From the NCBI GenBank assembly GCA_965203685.1, contig OZ241908.1, forward strand, positions 1,612,001 to 1,676,000: a DNA stretch of 64,000 nucleotides, given 5' to 3'. Made by a program: the position numbers and the translations under genes. This DNA comes from VXYL01 sp965203685. Lineage in GTDB: Bacteria > Pseudomonadota > Gammaproteobacteria > Pseudomonadales > Azotimanducaceae. The notes beneath the pieces are model-generated. The model did not search any database, had not been told where the DNA came from, and worked only from the letters and a program-made list of their open reading frames with translations. Each line of letters opens with the position of its first letter. Positions within the stretch are counted from its first letter, which is position 1. This document shows, one piece after another, positions 43,910 to 52,365 of the stretch.

Positions 43910-46153
43910 CTAGTCGTCGAGAAACGCCGGCAGGCCGCCGGGTGCGGTCGCACCGGCCTTGGCTTCCGAGGCGGGGGCGGCGGCGTTGGACGCGTCGTCG
44001 ATCGAAGCCTCGTTCGGTGCCGGCGCGTCGGGCGCGGTCCCGGCGACGGACTCCGCGGCCATGCCGGGCGAACCGTCCGCGGCGGGACCGGTGCCTTGCG
44101 CGGCGTCGCCGTCCGTCGCGCGTTGGGCGTCGGCCGCCAGCGGCCGGAACCCGGGGGGCAGCCAGCCGGCGGCGGCGCGGTCCGCCTCGTCGTCGCGCGA
44201 CGGGTCCGGACGGAACGCGTTCGCGGCGGCCTCGGCGAGATCCCGCTTCTTGAAGCTGCGGTGCTTGTCGGCCCACTCGCCGCCCAGCGCGTCGGCGCCG
44301 GCGCCGAGGATCAGCGCCTTGTTCATGCGCATCCAGACCAGGTCCTTGTCGAACGGCAGGGCGCCCGCGCGTTCGAGTTCGGCGGGGAAGTCGACGTCGA
44401 GGTCGCGCACGAGCTGCTCGTGGGCGCCCGGCGCGTCCTTGTCGTCGCCGAGGGCGTGGAACGTGAGGTTGGCGACGCAGGCCGCGAGCACGGCGGCGCG
44501 GTGGTGGCCCGGCAGCGCCCGGAACGTCCGGAACCCCGCTGCGGTGTCCTTGTCGGCGACCCAGGACAGGTCGACGTCGTCGGGCACCGGGTGCAGGGCG
44601 TCCATGACCGGCGAGGCGCGCAGGCCGTCGGAGACGTGGTTCGCCTCGTACTCGAGGTTGAAGCGCAGCGCGGCCGACTCGTAGCCGATCTCGGAGATGC
44701 CGCCGAGGCGCAGCTTGCGCGCGAGCGTGAACGCGAGGATGTCGGCGGCGGCGCCCGGGTCGCGGGCGAGCGCCTGGCGGAACGCGGCGGTGCGCATGAC
44801 GCGCAGATCGCGGCGCAGGGCGTCGGTGTAGCGCGGCGCGGGTGCGGCGCCGCCGTCGTCGCCGGTGGTGCCGTCGTCGCCGCGCGAGGTGCCGTCGGGG
44901 CCGTCCGCGGGGTCCGGCTCGCGATGCACGGCGGCGTGGTAGGCGGCCTGGTCCTCGCGGCGGATCAGGCCGCGGCGGATCTCGAGACGGCCGTCGCCGG
45001 AGACGGTGGCGAGGACCCCGCCGTGGGCGCGGACGTTCTTGGAGTACTCCGAGCGCGCCTCGACGGCGGCGTCGATGGCGGCGGCCTTGGCCGTGTGCTC
45101 CGCGACGAGCCTGTGGATCTCCGGGACGCGGTCGTCGTCCGGCGCCTCGAAGTTCAGCTCGCGGTCGAGCTCCTCGAGGATGCCGTTCGACTCGTCGAAC
45201 GCCGCCTGCTCCTCGTCGGTGGGACGGCCGCGGCGGAACGGCGAGGCGACCGTGTAGAGCTGCTGGTCGGCCCACGTGTGCTCGAGGGCGGCAGCGGTCC
45301 ACTTCCAGTCGTCGGCGTGCTCGGCGGCCGCGGCCTCGAGGCGCTCGGTGGCGACGGCGACGAGGACGTCGGGGTCGAGCAGCGTGATGTGCTCGCGGTC
45401 GCGGTCCTCGATGAACAGCGGATCCTCCGTGCGGCCGCCGGCGGCCATGTAGTCCTCGATGCCGACGAAGAGCGCGAGCGGGGAGTCGGAGCGGGTGTGG
45501 CGCTCGCCGATGGCGTAGCGGACGCTGCGGGCGTAGAGCATGTTGCCGCGTTCGAGCTGCTCGAAGAGCGTCTCCTGGAAGCCGGCGTCGGCGGTGGTCG
45601 CGAACGCCTCGGCGGTCTCCGTGTTGATGCGGCCGTCGCGGTAGGCGTCGAGGATGACGGCCGGCAGGGCGCCGAGGCGCAGGCGCTTGGCCACGGTGCG
45701 CTCCGAGACGCCGAAGCGGGCGGCGATCTGCGCGGCGGTGGCGCCCTCGGCGACGAGGCGCGCGTACGCGCGGACCTGGTCGGCGGGGTGCATGCCGACG
45801 CGGACGGTGTTCTCGGCGAGCGACGACTCGGCGGCGTCCTCGCGGGGGACGACCTTGCAGGGCACGGCGTGGTCGGCGCCGATGCGCTCGTCGGCGACGA
45901 GGCGGTTCAGCGCGCGCAGGCGGCGGCCGCCCCCGGCGACGCCGAAGCGGCCGTCGTCGCGGGCCACGACCACGAGGTTCTCGAGCAGGCCGAGGGCGGC
46001 GATGGAGGCGGCGAGCTGGTCGTCGGCGTCGCGCAGGGCGGGGTCGCCGTTGGCGTCGGGTCGGACGTTGGCGTCGTCCGGGACGAGGGCGGAGACGGGG
46101 ATGAGGCGGACGTCGTCCTGGGACGGGTCCGCTGCGGTTGCGGGTGCGTTCAT
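43910..46153 (-). CDS. Large ParB-like protein
   Basis: A 747-residue protein. ATG 46153 begins MNAPATAADPSQDDVRLIPV. Residues about 15-110 are a ParB/Srx domain (LIPVSALVPDDANVRP, LASIAALGLLENLVV-like segment, GGGRRLRALNRL, NTVRVGMHPADQVRAYARL). Residues about 125-165 are an HTH (GATAAQIAARFGVSERTVAK). The long C-terminal part is variable and acidic. Such ParB-like proteins in mobile elements act as DNA-binding regulators or NTPases rather than in partition, as no ParA is present. Neighbour to a PAPS-reductase-like gene, recalling the IbrA/IbrB pair of prophages. Family 2 copy 8 lies 64 nt upstream. Confidence 0.85.
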   Translation of the reverse strand: MNAPATAADPSQDDVRLIPVSALVPDDANVRPDANGDPALRDADDQLAASIAALGLLENLVVVARDDGRFGVAGGGRRLRALNRLVADERIGADHAVPCKVVPREDAAESSLAENTVRVGMHPADQVRAYARLVAEGATAAQIAARFGVSERTVAKRLRLGALPAVILDAYRDGRINTETAEAFATTADAGFQETLFEQLERGNMLYARSVRYAIGERHTRSDSPLALFVGIEDYMAAGGRTEDPLFIEDRDREHITLLDPDVLVAVATERLEAAAAEHADDWKWTAAALEHTWADQQLYTVASPFRRGRPTDEEQAAFDESNGILEELDRELNFEAPDDDRVPEIHRLVAEHTAKAAAIDAAVEARSEYSKNVRAHGGVLATVSGDGRLEIRRGLIRREDQAAYHAAVHREPDPADGPDGTSRGDDGTTGDDGGAAPAPRYTDALRRDLRVMRTAAFRQALARDPGAAADILAFTLARKLRLGGISEIGYESAALRFNLEYEANHVSDGLRASPVMDALHPVPDDVDLSWVADKDTAAGFRTFRALPGHHRAAVLAACVANLTFHALGDDKDAPGAHEQLVRDLDVDFPAELERAGALPFDKDLVWMRMNKALILGAGADALGGEWADKHRSFKKRDLAEAAANAFRPDPSRDDEADRAAAGWLPPGFRPLAADAQRATDGDAAQGTGPAADGSPGMAAESVAGTAPDAPAPNEASIDDASNAAAPASEAKAGATAPGGLPAFLDD

Positions 46154-46332
46154 GGGATGCGGTTTCCTTGGTTTCAGCGAAGGGCCTGCTCGCCCCCGGG
46201 CGGCGCGGACCGGGCGGCGCAAGGTGCCCCGCGGCCCCAAGGGCCGCGAGCCCGCCGCGGAGCGGCGGTTTGCCTTGCGCGGGACGGGACGCCGCCGCGA
46301 GGCTCTGCGACGGCCGTTCGCTCGACGTCGTG
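46154..46332. other. Leader region of ParB-like gene
   Basis: Contains Family 2 copy 8 and no gene. Confidence 0.5.
46217..46280 (-). promoter_or_regulatory. Family 2 three-way-junction element, copy 8
   Basis: GCGCAAGG (46217-46224) pairs with CCTTGCGC (46273-46280), showing a T-to-G plus A-to-C compensating change relative to the TCAAGG/CCTTGA copies. Inner hairpins GCGGCCC-CAA-GGGCCGC and CCGCCGC-GGA-GCGGCGG. It lies 64 nt upstream of ATG 46153. Confidence 0.85.
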
Positions 46333-46584
46333 TCAGGCGATGGCGATGGTGCCGTCGGCGCGGAAGTGCGGCTGCGGGCGCGGGTACGGGTACTGCGCGG
46401 CCGCGCAGTGGATCCTGAACACGGACGCCTGCGCGCGGGCGTGGCCGCCGGACGCGCACCAGCGGCAGCCGTGGCGCAGCGCGTAGAGGCCGAGGCACGT
46501 CGGGCAGCGCGCGTGCGTCGCCGGGAGGTCGCCGGGCTGCCAGAGCTCGGCCTGGCGCCGGCGCATCGAGAGGCGGCGGGGCAT
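46333..46584 (-). CDS. Small zinc-ribbon protein
   Basis: An 83-residue protein, ATG 46584 just after the stop of the previous gene. CPTCLGLYALRHGCRWC has three to four cysteines suited to one zinc site. The C-terminal end PRPQPHFRADGTIAIA is unusual. Unknown function. Confidence 0.7.
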   Translation of the reverse strand: MPRRLSMRRRQAELWQPGDLPATHARCPTCLGLYALRHGCRWCASGGHARAQASVFRIHCAAAQYPYPRPQPHFRADGTIAIA

Positions 46585-46586
46585 GG

Positions 46587-47189
46587 CTAGTCGCCCGTCG
46601 GCGGGAGGTCGGCCCAGACGCCTTCGCGGCGCTCGAGCCGGTCGAGGGCGCGGACGATGCGCGCCGGCGTCGGCAGCGGCACCTCGACGAGGTGGACGTG
46701 GGCGTCGCAGTCCTCGCAGCGCGCGTGGTCGTGGACGGCGTCGACGTCCCACGCCTGGGTGTCCGCGTTCCAGCGCGCCCAGGCGTCGCGGCGGACGTCG
46801 TGGCCGCCGCAGATGCCGCAGACGTGGCGGACCGGGGCGGGGTGGGCCGGCGGGGGCGAACGGCGGGCGGCGAGGGCCTCGGCGACGGCGGTCGCGCCGA
46901 GCACGCGGGCCAGGTCGGCCAGCGCGTCGTCGTAGCCGCGGTCGTGGTGCTCCGCGCCGTCGCGGTGCGCGGCGGGGACGTCGCAGGCGGCCTGCTCGTC
47001 CCAGGCGTCGTCCTCCGAGCGGGCGACGGCGTCGACGAACGTCGGCCCGGCGTGGTCGATGCGCTTCCAGCCGTCGCCGGCGTCGGCCGCGGCGATGGCG
47101 CGCTCGCAGGCCTCGTCGACCGTGTCGGCGTCGACGGTGACCGTGTTGGCGTTGTGGTCGGCGAAGCCGCACTGGACCGTGTATTTCAT
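46587..47189 (-). CDS. Zinc-knuckle protein of unknown function
   Basis: A 200-residue protein starting MKYTVQCGFADHNANTVTVD. Cysteine pairs CGICGGHD and CEDCDAHVHL near the end may bind zinc. The first 60 residues form a small beta-alpha domain. Located between the ParB/zinc and PAPS genes of the same leftward run. Confidence 0.65.
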   Translation of the reverse strand: MKYTVQCGFADHNANTVTVDADTVDEACERAIAAADAGDGWKRIDHAGPTFVDAVARSEDDAWDEQAACDVPAAHRDGAEHHDRGYDDALADLARVLGATAVAEALAARRSPPPAHPAPVRHVCGICGGHDVRRDAWARWNADTQAWDVDAVHDHARCEDCDAHVHLVEVPLPTPARIVRALDRLERREGVWADLPPTGD

Positions 47190-47267
47190 GGTGCCTTCTC
47201 CGGTTGTGGTGGTGGTTGCCGACGAACGCGCCGCTTGCGGCGCGGACGCGCCTGTACCCGGGCGCGC

Positions 47268-48251
47268 CTACTCGCACGCGCCCCATTCGCTGCACGAGGT
47301 GGCGAGGTCCTGGCGCTCCAGCGCCGTCACCGGGATCAGGTCGTACTCGCGCCCGCCGCGGGCCGTCTTCGACCACTCGACCGTGGCGCGGATGCCGAAG
47401 TCGCCGTACCTCGCCCGACCCGCCTCGACGTCGGCCTTCGACACGAAGCGGTTGGCGGGGAAGAAGGTCGCCTGGCCCTCGGTGCGGCACACCTGGCCGA
47501 CGATCGCCTCCCACTCCTCGAGCATGTCGACGTACTCCGGCCAGTGCTCGGCGATGATCGCGATCTCGTGCTTGCGGGCGTTGACGCACGGCATGCAGCC
47601 GACGCGGGAGACGCCGAGCTTGTAGAGCGGGTTCGGCTCGATGCCGTGGCGGCGGTGGCACCGCCAGACGTCGCGCACGCTCCAGTCGAGGAGCGGGCGG
47701 AACGTGACGAGGCGCGCGAACTTCGGCGTGCGCCGCGGCGTCTGCATGTGCTGCCAGCGGACGAGGTCGCGCCGGTACGGCGACTCCTCGGCGCGCACGC
47801 CCTGCCAGGAGATGACCGACCGCCCGCTCCTGAGGATGGGGAACACGACCTGCTCGTTGGCCGGGCGGATCTTGAGGTGGTCGGTGCAGAAGCGGGCGTG
47901 CATGGACGGGAAGCCGCCGCGCAGGATGCACAGATCGAGGAACCGGTTGCCCGTCGGCCGGCAGAGCTCCAGCGCGCGCCGGACGATGCGCTCCGGAACG
48001 CCCTTCCTCGGCCACTCCTCGCGGATGGTCCTGCGCTTGGTCGGGAACTGGTCCGCGAAGTCGGCGTGGTACTCCTCGATCGGCGGGCCGCCCGCGAGCT
48101 GCGGGAGTGCCGCGATGTAGTCGAGCGTCCACGGATGCTCGTGGCCGGTGTCGAGGAAGATGCTGCGGAACGGACGCCCGCGCTCGACGCCGAGCAGGTA
48201 CATGGCGGTGCTGTCCTTGCCGCCGGACACGGACAGGATGTCGACGGGCAC
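47268..48251 (-). CDS. PAPS-reductase-like protein
   Basis: A 327-residue protein from GTG 48251. The PP-loop VSGGKDSTAMYLL at residues about 7-19, FLDTGHEHPWTLDYI, and CMPCVNARKHEIAII are the phosphoadenosine phosphosulfate reductase family pattern, including the cysteine motif. In element-borne homologues (IbrA, phage PAPS-reductase-like) the role is regulatory or DNA-modification related, not sulfate assimilation. It lies 3 nt after the YqaJ gene and is in the same leftward run as the ParB-like gene. Confidence 0.85.
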   Translation of the reverse strand: MPVDILSVSGGKDSTAMYLLGVERGRPFRSIFLDTGHEHPWTLDYIAALPQLAGGPPIEEYHADFADQFPTKRRTIREEWPRKGVPERIVRRALELCRPTGNRFLDLCILRGGFPSMHARFCTDHLKIRPANEQVVFPILRSGRSVISWQGVRAEESPYRRDLVRWQHMQTPRRTPKFARLVTFRPLLDWSVRDVWRCHRRHGIEPNPLYKLGVSRVGCMPCVNARKHEIAIIAEHWPEYVDMLEEWEAIVGQVCRTEGQATFFPANRFVSKADVEAGRARYGDFGIRATVEWSKTARGGREYDLIPVTALERQDLATSCSEWGACE

Positions 48252-48254
48252 GGG

Positions 48255-49274
48255 TCAGCCCTTGGCTGCGCCGTCGGCCCTGGGCGCGGCCGCCGTGCGC
48301 TCGGAGCGCTTGACGGTGGTGACCGTCGTGGTCTTGCCCGCCTTGTCGCGGATCTCCGCCTCGTCGAGGCCGAAGTCGGCCGCGACGTCCTTCCAGCGGA
48401 CGTCGGTCCGCTCGTAGGTGGACAGCCTCACCCCGAAGCCCTGCTGCAGGTGCAGGGGGTCGTCGTCCGCCTGGGCGAGCGCGACCAGGCGCCGCTTGGC
48501 GTCGTCGAGACGCTTCCTCGCGGCCTTGGCGTCGTCGTCCGCGGCGAGCCAGTCGCGCGCGGCGTCGCGCCAGGCGGTGTCGAGGCGCTCCTGGTCCTCG
48601 CCGTCGAGGAAGCGCCGCCAGCGCTCGACCAGCTCCGCCGTGCGCTCGGCGAGCTCGGCGGCGTCGACGGGGACGCTGCCGAAGACGCGCCTGCCGTCCG
48701 CGTCCAGTCCGGCGACGACGACGTGGAAGCGCCAGTCGGCGGCGTCGTCGAGGACGGCGTGGTGGTGGACGAGCTGCCAGCGGACGTAGTCGAAGACGGG
48801 ATCGTCGAAGGCGGCGGGGTCGGCGACGAGGCGGTTGATGCGCGACTTGGGGCCCGCGGCGGTCTTGACCTCGGCGTGCAGGCGCTGAACAGGGTCGACG
48901 GCGTCGAAGCTGGCGGCGAGGGGCACTCCCGCGACGATGCGCGAGGCGCAGGCCGGTGCCAGGCGCGCGCCGGTCTCGGCGGAGAACCAGTCGCGGGCGA
49001 CGGGCTCCAGGGCGTGGCCGGCGCCGTGGGCGCGCTCGAGGAAGATCTTCGCCGGGTCGACGGGCTCGCCCATGGCCTCGGCGTGGCGGCGCTCGCGGAG
49101 TTCGTTCCACGTGCGCGTCTCCCAGTAGCCGGGCGCCGCGTTCATGACGATCGGGGCGTCGGAGGCCGTGCACTGGAAGCGCCGCCAGTCGTGCCAGTCG
49201 GGCGTGTTCTGGGCGACGTCGGCGAAGACGGTGGACTCGGCGTCCGCGGCGGTCATGGCGCGTACGGCGTTCAC
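48255..49274 (-). CDS. YqaJ-like recombination nuclease
   Basis: A 339-residue protein. GTG 49274 overlaps the upstream stop (GTGA). Nuclease motifs are in order: GHALEPVARDWF (Glu), AASFDAVD (Asp), LHAEVKTAAG (E-x-K) and YVRWQLVHHH (Gln). This is the YqaJ/lambda-exonuclease-like fold. A coiled region and a short C-terminal domain follow. The nuclease usually works with an annealing protein, here the ERF directly upstream, in homologous recombination of the element. Confidence 0.88.
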   Translation of the reverse strand: MNAVRAMTAADAESTVFADVAQNTPDWHDWRRFQCTASDAPIVMNAAPGYWETRTWNELRERRHAEAMGEPVDPAKIFLERAHGAGHALEPVARDWFSAETGARLAPACASRIVAGVPLAASFDAVDPVQRLHAEVKTAAGPKSRINRLVADPAAFDDPVFDYVRWQLVHHHAVLDDAADWRFHVVVAGLDADGRRVFGSVPVDAAELAERTAELVERWRRFLDGEDQERLDTAWRDAARDWLAADDDAKAARKRLDDAKRRLVALAQADDDPLHLQQGFGVRLSTYERTDVRWKDVAADFGLDEAEIRDKAGKTTTVTTVKRSERTAAAPRADGAAKG

Positions 49275-50152
49275 GCCGCGTCCTCCGGGTCGAGGTCGAA
49301 GTGCTTGAGGAGCTGGACGCGGCCGGTCTCGGGGATGTCGCCCCAGAGGTCCCGGTTGCCGTCGACGACGGCGGCGGGGTCGTCGGTCGCCTGCATGGCG
49401 GTGCCGAACGCGCGGTACAGGTGGCGCTGGCGGTCGAGTTCGGAGGCGAAGTGGTCCGGCAGGTCGGCGGCGAGGTCGGGCACGCCGTTGGTCGACGACT
49501 CGCCGGCCGCCGACGTCGCGGCGGCGGGCAGCGCCGGGGCGTCGGTCGCGGCGTCGCCGGGACGCGGATCGCGGCCGGGCCGCCGCTCCGGGATGGGCGC
49601 GGGGTTGTCGGCGCCGTAGCGGGGTTCGGCGTCGACGTCGTCGGCCTCGCCGGTGGCCACCAGGAACTTGCCGCGGATCCAGTACTTCCGCGCGTACGTC
49701 TCGGCGGCCTGGAAGGACTGCGGGCCGATGATCTGCAGGACCAGCGAGCGGCGCTCGGCGCCGGGGTAGCCCACGAAGCCGAGCTCGTAGACGAAGCGGG
49801 CGTGGAGCATGGGCCGGCCGTCGCGGTTCGGCACCGTGAACAGGCGGCAGTCGACCTCGTCGCAGCGCACGACGAGCTCGGCCTCGGCGAGCGGCTGCTG
49901 CATCGCCTGGTAGAACTTGTCGGCGCTCGCGTAGTTGTACTCGGAGTGCGTGTTCCAGGCGTCGTAGGCGAGGCCGCGGACGGCCTTCATGACTTGGGCG
50001 ATGCGCACCGCGAGGTCGCGCAGCAGGGGCGGGCGTTCGTCGGCGTCGGCGGGGACGGGCGTCGTGGGGTCGAGGCGCTCGAGGCTCTTCGAGTCGATGT
50101 CGACGGGCACCAGGGCGTTGGCCGGGCGGGCCGTGCGGTCGTGGTCGTTCAT
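49271..50152 (-). CDS. ERF-family single-strand annealing protein
   Basis: A 293-residue protein. ATG 50152 has GAGGAACACCCC upstream. The ERF core is VRIAQVMKAVRGLAYDAWNT, EYNYASADKFYQAMQQPLAE and the following beta strands. The last 90 residues include an acidic helix (SELDRQRHLYRAFGTAMQAT). Its stop overlaps the YqaJ start, an exo/anneal pair typical of ICE and phage recombination systems. Family 2 copy 9 lies 63 nt upstream of the start codon. Confidence 0.85.
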   Translation of the reverse strand: MNDHDRTARPANALVPVDIDSKSLERLDPTTPVPADADERPPLLRDLAVRIAQVMKAVRGLAYDAWNTHSEYNYASADKFYQAMQQPLAEAELVVRCDEVDCRLFTVPNRDGRPMLHARFVYELGFVGYPGAERRSLVLQIIGPQSFQAAETYARKYWIRGKFLVATGEADDVDAEPRYGADNPAPIPERRPGRDPRPGDAATDAPALPAAATSAAGESSTNGVPDLAADLPDHFASELDRQRHLYRAFGTAMQATDDPAAVVDGNRDLWGDIPETGRVQLLKHFDLDPEDAA

Positions 50153-50166
50153 GGGGTGTTCCTCTT

Positions 50167-50189
50167 GGATCAAACGGCGCGGAGCCGTT
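50167..50189 (-). promoter_or_regulatory. Leader hairpin before ERF, resembling Family 1
   Basis: On the minus strand AACGGC-TCCGC-GCCGTT is followed by TGATCC and GAGGAAC, like the TTGATC that follows Family 1 copies 2 and 3. It is a second hairpin between the Family 2 element and the start codon. Confidence 0.5.
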
Positions 50190-50214
50190 GCCGCCCGGGC
50201 GGTCCGCCGGCGTG

Positions 50215-50275
50215 CCGCCGCAGGGCCGTCCGCGCCTTCGGCGCGGCGCCCGCTTGCGGGTCCGCCTTGCGGCGG
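50215..50275 (-). promoter_or_regulatory. Family 2 three-way-junction element, copy 9
   Basis: CCGCCGCAGGGC pairs with GCCTTGCGGCGG over 12 bp with one G-T pair. Inner hairpins CCGCGCC/GGCGCGG with a TTC loop and CCCGC/GCGGG. It lies 63 nt upstream of ATG 50152. Confidence 0.75.
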
Positions 50276-50306
50276 GGCGGCGGTCGGGCCGCAGGTTCCG
50301 GCCGCG

Positions 50307-50936
50307 CTACGCGCGGACGTCCGCGGCTCGGGAGTTCCGGCCGGCGAGGTCCTCGAGTTCGGCGACGAGGGCGTCGTCGTCCTCGTCCGGCCCGAGGAAG
50401 CCGGCGAGGAGCCGTGCGTCGTTGCGCGGCACGCCGTGGGCGTCGGCCAGCGCGTCGATGCGCCGGGCTCGGGCCTCCGTGGCCGGGTCCGGACGCCGCG
50501 CGCGGCGCCGTCCCGGGACGGCGATGCCGCGGGACAGGTCCGCGAGATGGCGGGCGACGGCGTCGCCGATGTGGCGCGCCACGATCTCGGGCGCCGCCGC
50601 GGGCACCGGAACCACCGTGTCCGCGGTGCGCACCGCGGACCCCGGGAGGGCGCGGACGGCGACGTGCACGGCGCGCGCCGGGCGGCCGCGGAGCGCGTGG
50701 GCGGCGGCCTCGGCGATGCGGCGGACGTTGAACAGGCGCTTGGCGCGCGAGCGGCCGTGGCGGGGGACCGCGACCGTGACGCGCACCCCGAGGGCGGCGG
50801 CGGTCCAGGCGAGGCCGGCGGCGTGGTCGGGGGCGAGGTGGAGCAGCGTGCGGCGCCGCCGGCGGGCGGCGAAGACGGCGGCGCGGCCGTCGGGCAGGCG
50901 GCGCAGGCGCAGGGTGCGGGAGGCGTCGGGTTTCAC
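50307..50936 (-). CDS. Hypothetical basic protein
   Basis: A 209-residue arginine/alanine-rich protein from GTG 50936 (AAGGAGACCCC upstream). It starts VKPDASRTLRLRRLPDG and contains an RFNVRRIAEAA-like helix and an acidic end. No known family. Behind Family 2 copy 10. Confidence 0.6.
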   Translation of the reverse strand: MKPDASRTLRLRRLPDGRAAVFAARRRRRTLLHLAPDHAAGLAWTAAALGVRVTVAVPRHGRSRAKRLFNVRRIAEAAAHALRGRPARAVHVAVRALPGSAVRTADTVVPVPAAAPEIVARHIGDAVARHLADLSRGIAVPGRRRARRPDPATEARARRIDALADAHGVPRNDARLLAGFLGPDEDDDALVAELEDLAGRNSRAADVRA

Positions 50937-51008
50937 GGGGTCTCCTTCGGTGGGATGTGTTGTGGACCGGGTCCGAACTTCCCCTCGCGCCGGTGCTGGC
51001 GTCGGCGG

Positions 51009-51062
51009 CGCAAGGCCGTGGCGCGCCAAGCGCGCCATCGCCCGCTCGCGGGTCGCCTTGCG
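51009..51062 (-). promoter_or_regulatory. Family 2 three-way-junction element, copy 10
   Basis: CGCAAGGC (51009-51016) pairs with GCCTTGCG (51055-51062). Hairpins TGGCGCGC-CAA-GCGCGCCA and CCCGC/GCGGG. It lies 73 nt upstream of GTG 50936. + strand TTGCGG is followed after 17 nt by GAGGTT. Confidence 0.8.
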
Positions 51063-51128
51063 GCGCTGCGGCGGACCGGCGAGGTTGCGGACGGTGCCCG
51101 GTGGGTGCGGAAGGACGGGGGTTTGCGG

Positions 51129-51196
51129 TAGGGTGGGCCTCGCTGACCGGTGTCCGCCAAGCGCGGACGTCGCGCTTGTGCGGCGCCTTCAGCCGC
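51129..51196 (+). promoter_or_regulatory. Family 1 GTCC-loop leader, copy 3 (degenerate hairpin)
   Basis: -10 box TAGGGT at 51129-51134, GTCCGC/GCGGAC hairpin next, and GCGGC/GCCGC with a seven-base loop at 51180-51196 where others have the GTCC hairpin. CGAGGAGA precedes ATG 51228. Confidence 0.6.
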
Positions 51197-51227
51197 TGGA
51201 AACCCTGACCTTTCGAGGAGACCGACG

Positions 51228-51506
51228 ATGGCGGAAACGCTCGACGTCGGGTTCTCGACCCTGGGCGTGCCCGTGGTCGAGGATCCGGCGCGCTTCGCGC
51301 GCGAGGCCGGCCGGCGCGACGTCCTGACGGACCGCGCCGACCCGGTGGCCGCGCTGCTCGACGTCCTGGCGGACGACGAGCGCCGGCGCCGGGGCGGACT
51401 GGCCTGGCCGAGCTGCGCGTGCGCGTGCGAGTGCGCGGCCTGCCGGCCGTTCGTGCTGGTCGCGGACGGCGCGGACCGCGTGCTGGTGAGCCGGAACGCG
51501 CCCTGA
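51228..51506 (+). CDS. Leader-controlled cysteine-rich protein (type a, copy 1)
   Basis: A 92-residue protein from ATG 51228. The C-terminal part has WPSCACACECAACRPF, a CxCxCxCxxC cluster likely to bind zinc. It is a paralogue of the protein at 52971: shared GVPVV...D.ARF near the start, W-P-x-C-x-C in the middle and VS/R ending. Function unknown. Confidence 0.7.
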   Translation: MAETLDVGFSTLGVPVVEDPARFAREAGRRDVLTDRADPVAALLDVLADDERRRRGGLAWPSCACACECAACRPFVLVADGADRVLVSRNAP

Positions 51507-51893
51507 GGGGGCGGTTCCGGACGACGGCGGACCCTTGGCGCTTCCCGCGAGGGAGGTCGCCGGGCGTCCGTCAGTGGCCGTCGGCCGGGCGGCGCGTGCC
51601 CGGCGGACCGCGGAGGAAAAGGTGGGCCGGGAGCTACCCGGCCCGGGTGCGGATGGGATTGGTCGCGGAGTGTGCGGCTGCAGTCGGGTTTGGGTGCCGC
51701 AGGATCCGAACCGCGACGCTGGGAGGGCGGGCCCGGCGTGTCAAGGACGGACGGCGGCCGGCCCCGGGCGCAAGACGGCCCACGCGCCGGGTGTGCTTGC
51801 CGGTGCGGCACGGCCTGTCGCATTGATGCCGTCTCCCGACCCGTTCCCGTGCGCCGGGCGGGTGCGGGTCGTTGGCCGGGCGGGCCGCGTTTG
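51507..51893. other. Intergenic region
   Basis: No supported gene. It ends at the promoter of the next leader-controlled gene. Confidence 0.4.
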
Positions 51894-51960
51894 CTAGTGT
51901 CCGCGTGCGTGTTGCGGTCGCGAGACCGCGATTCTCGAGGTCCGGGACGTCCTGTCCCGG
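51894..51960 (+). promoter_or_regulatory. Family 1 GTCC-loop leader, copy 4
   Basis: TTGGCC lies 17 nt upstream of TAGTGT (51894-51899). A GCGGTC-GCGA-GACCGC hairpin with a GNRA loop follows, and CCGGGAC-GTCCT-GTCCCGG at 51942-51960. TGCA, then GAGGAGA before ATG 51991. Confidence 0.85.
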
Positions 51961-51990
51961 TGCATAGGCAATTCGACGAGGAGAAGCGAC

Positions 51991-52314
51991 ATGGAGCGAT
52001 CCGTGGAGGCATCGCGCGGCCGCGCGCTGCGCGGCCAGCTCTTCGGCGACCGGGTCTGCCGTCTCGTGAGAGGCGGGAACGTCCGGGAGATCGAGGGGCT
52101 GGTGCCGCAGGGCCGCGCCGGCATCCTGGGCGAACGGCGCGTGCTGGTCGTCGAGGTGGCGGACGGCGAGATGGACATCCTGGGCAGGCTCCACCGGACG
52201 GCGCGGAACCACAGGGTTCTGCGCCGGAAGGTGATGGAGGCCGCGCAGGGGTCGGTCGATCTCGTGGTGGTGCGCACGGCGGCGAACGACCGCTGGGTCG
52301 TGCTGACGCCCTGA
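51991..52314 (+). CDS. Leader-controlled small protein (type b, copy 1)
   Basis: A 107-residue protein starting MERSVEASRGRALRGQLFGD and ending DLVVVRTAANDRWVVLTP. The LVPQG block and the final DRW-V-L-x-P are shared with the next gene (52464), so these two are tandem paralogues of identical length. Function unknown. Confidence 0.7.
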   Translation: MERSVEASRGRALRGQLFGDRVCRLVRGGNVREIEGLVPQGRAGILGERRVLVVEVADGEMDILGRLHRTARNHRVLRRKVMEAAQGSVDLVVVRTAANDRWVVLTP

Positions 52315-52365
52315 GGCGCCGACGTTCCGGGGCGGGTCCGCGAGGACGCGCGCCCGGGACCGTGG

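Noticed and set aside
43910..46153. Partition system (ParABS)
   Set aside because: Only a ParB-like protein is present; no ParA gene or parS repeat was seen, so a partition role is not supported.
8216..51062. Family 2 elements as REP/BIME repeats
   Set aside because: Their constant distance to minus-strand start codons and changing inner stems with kept pairing are not expected of REP repeats, though a REP origin is not excluded.
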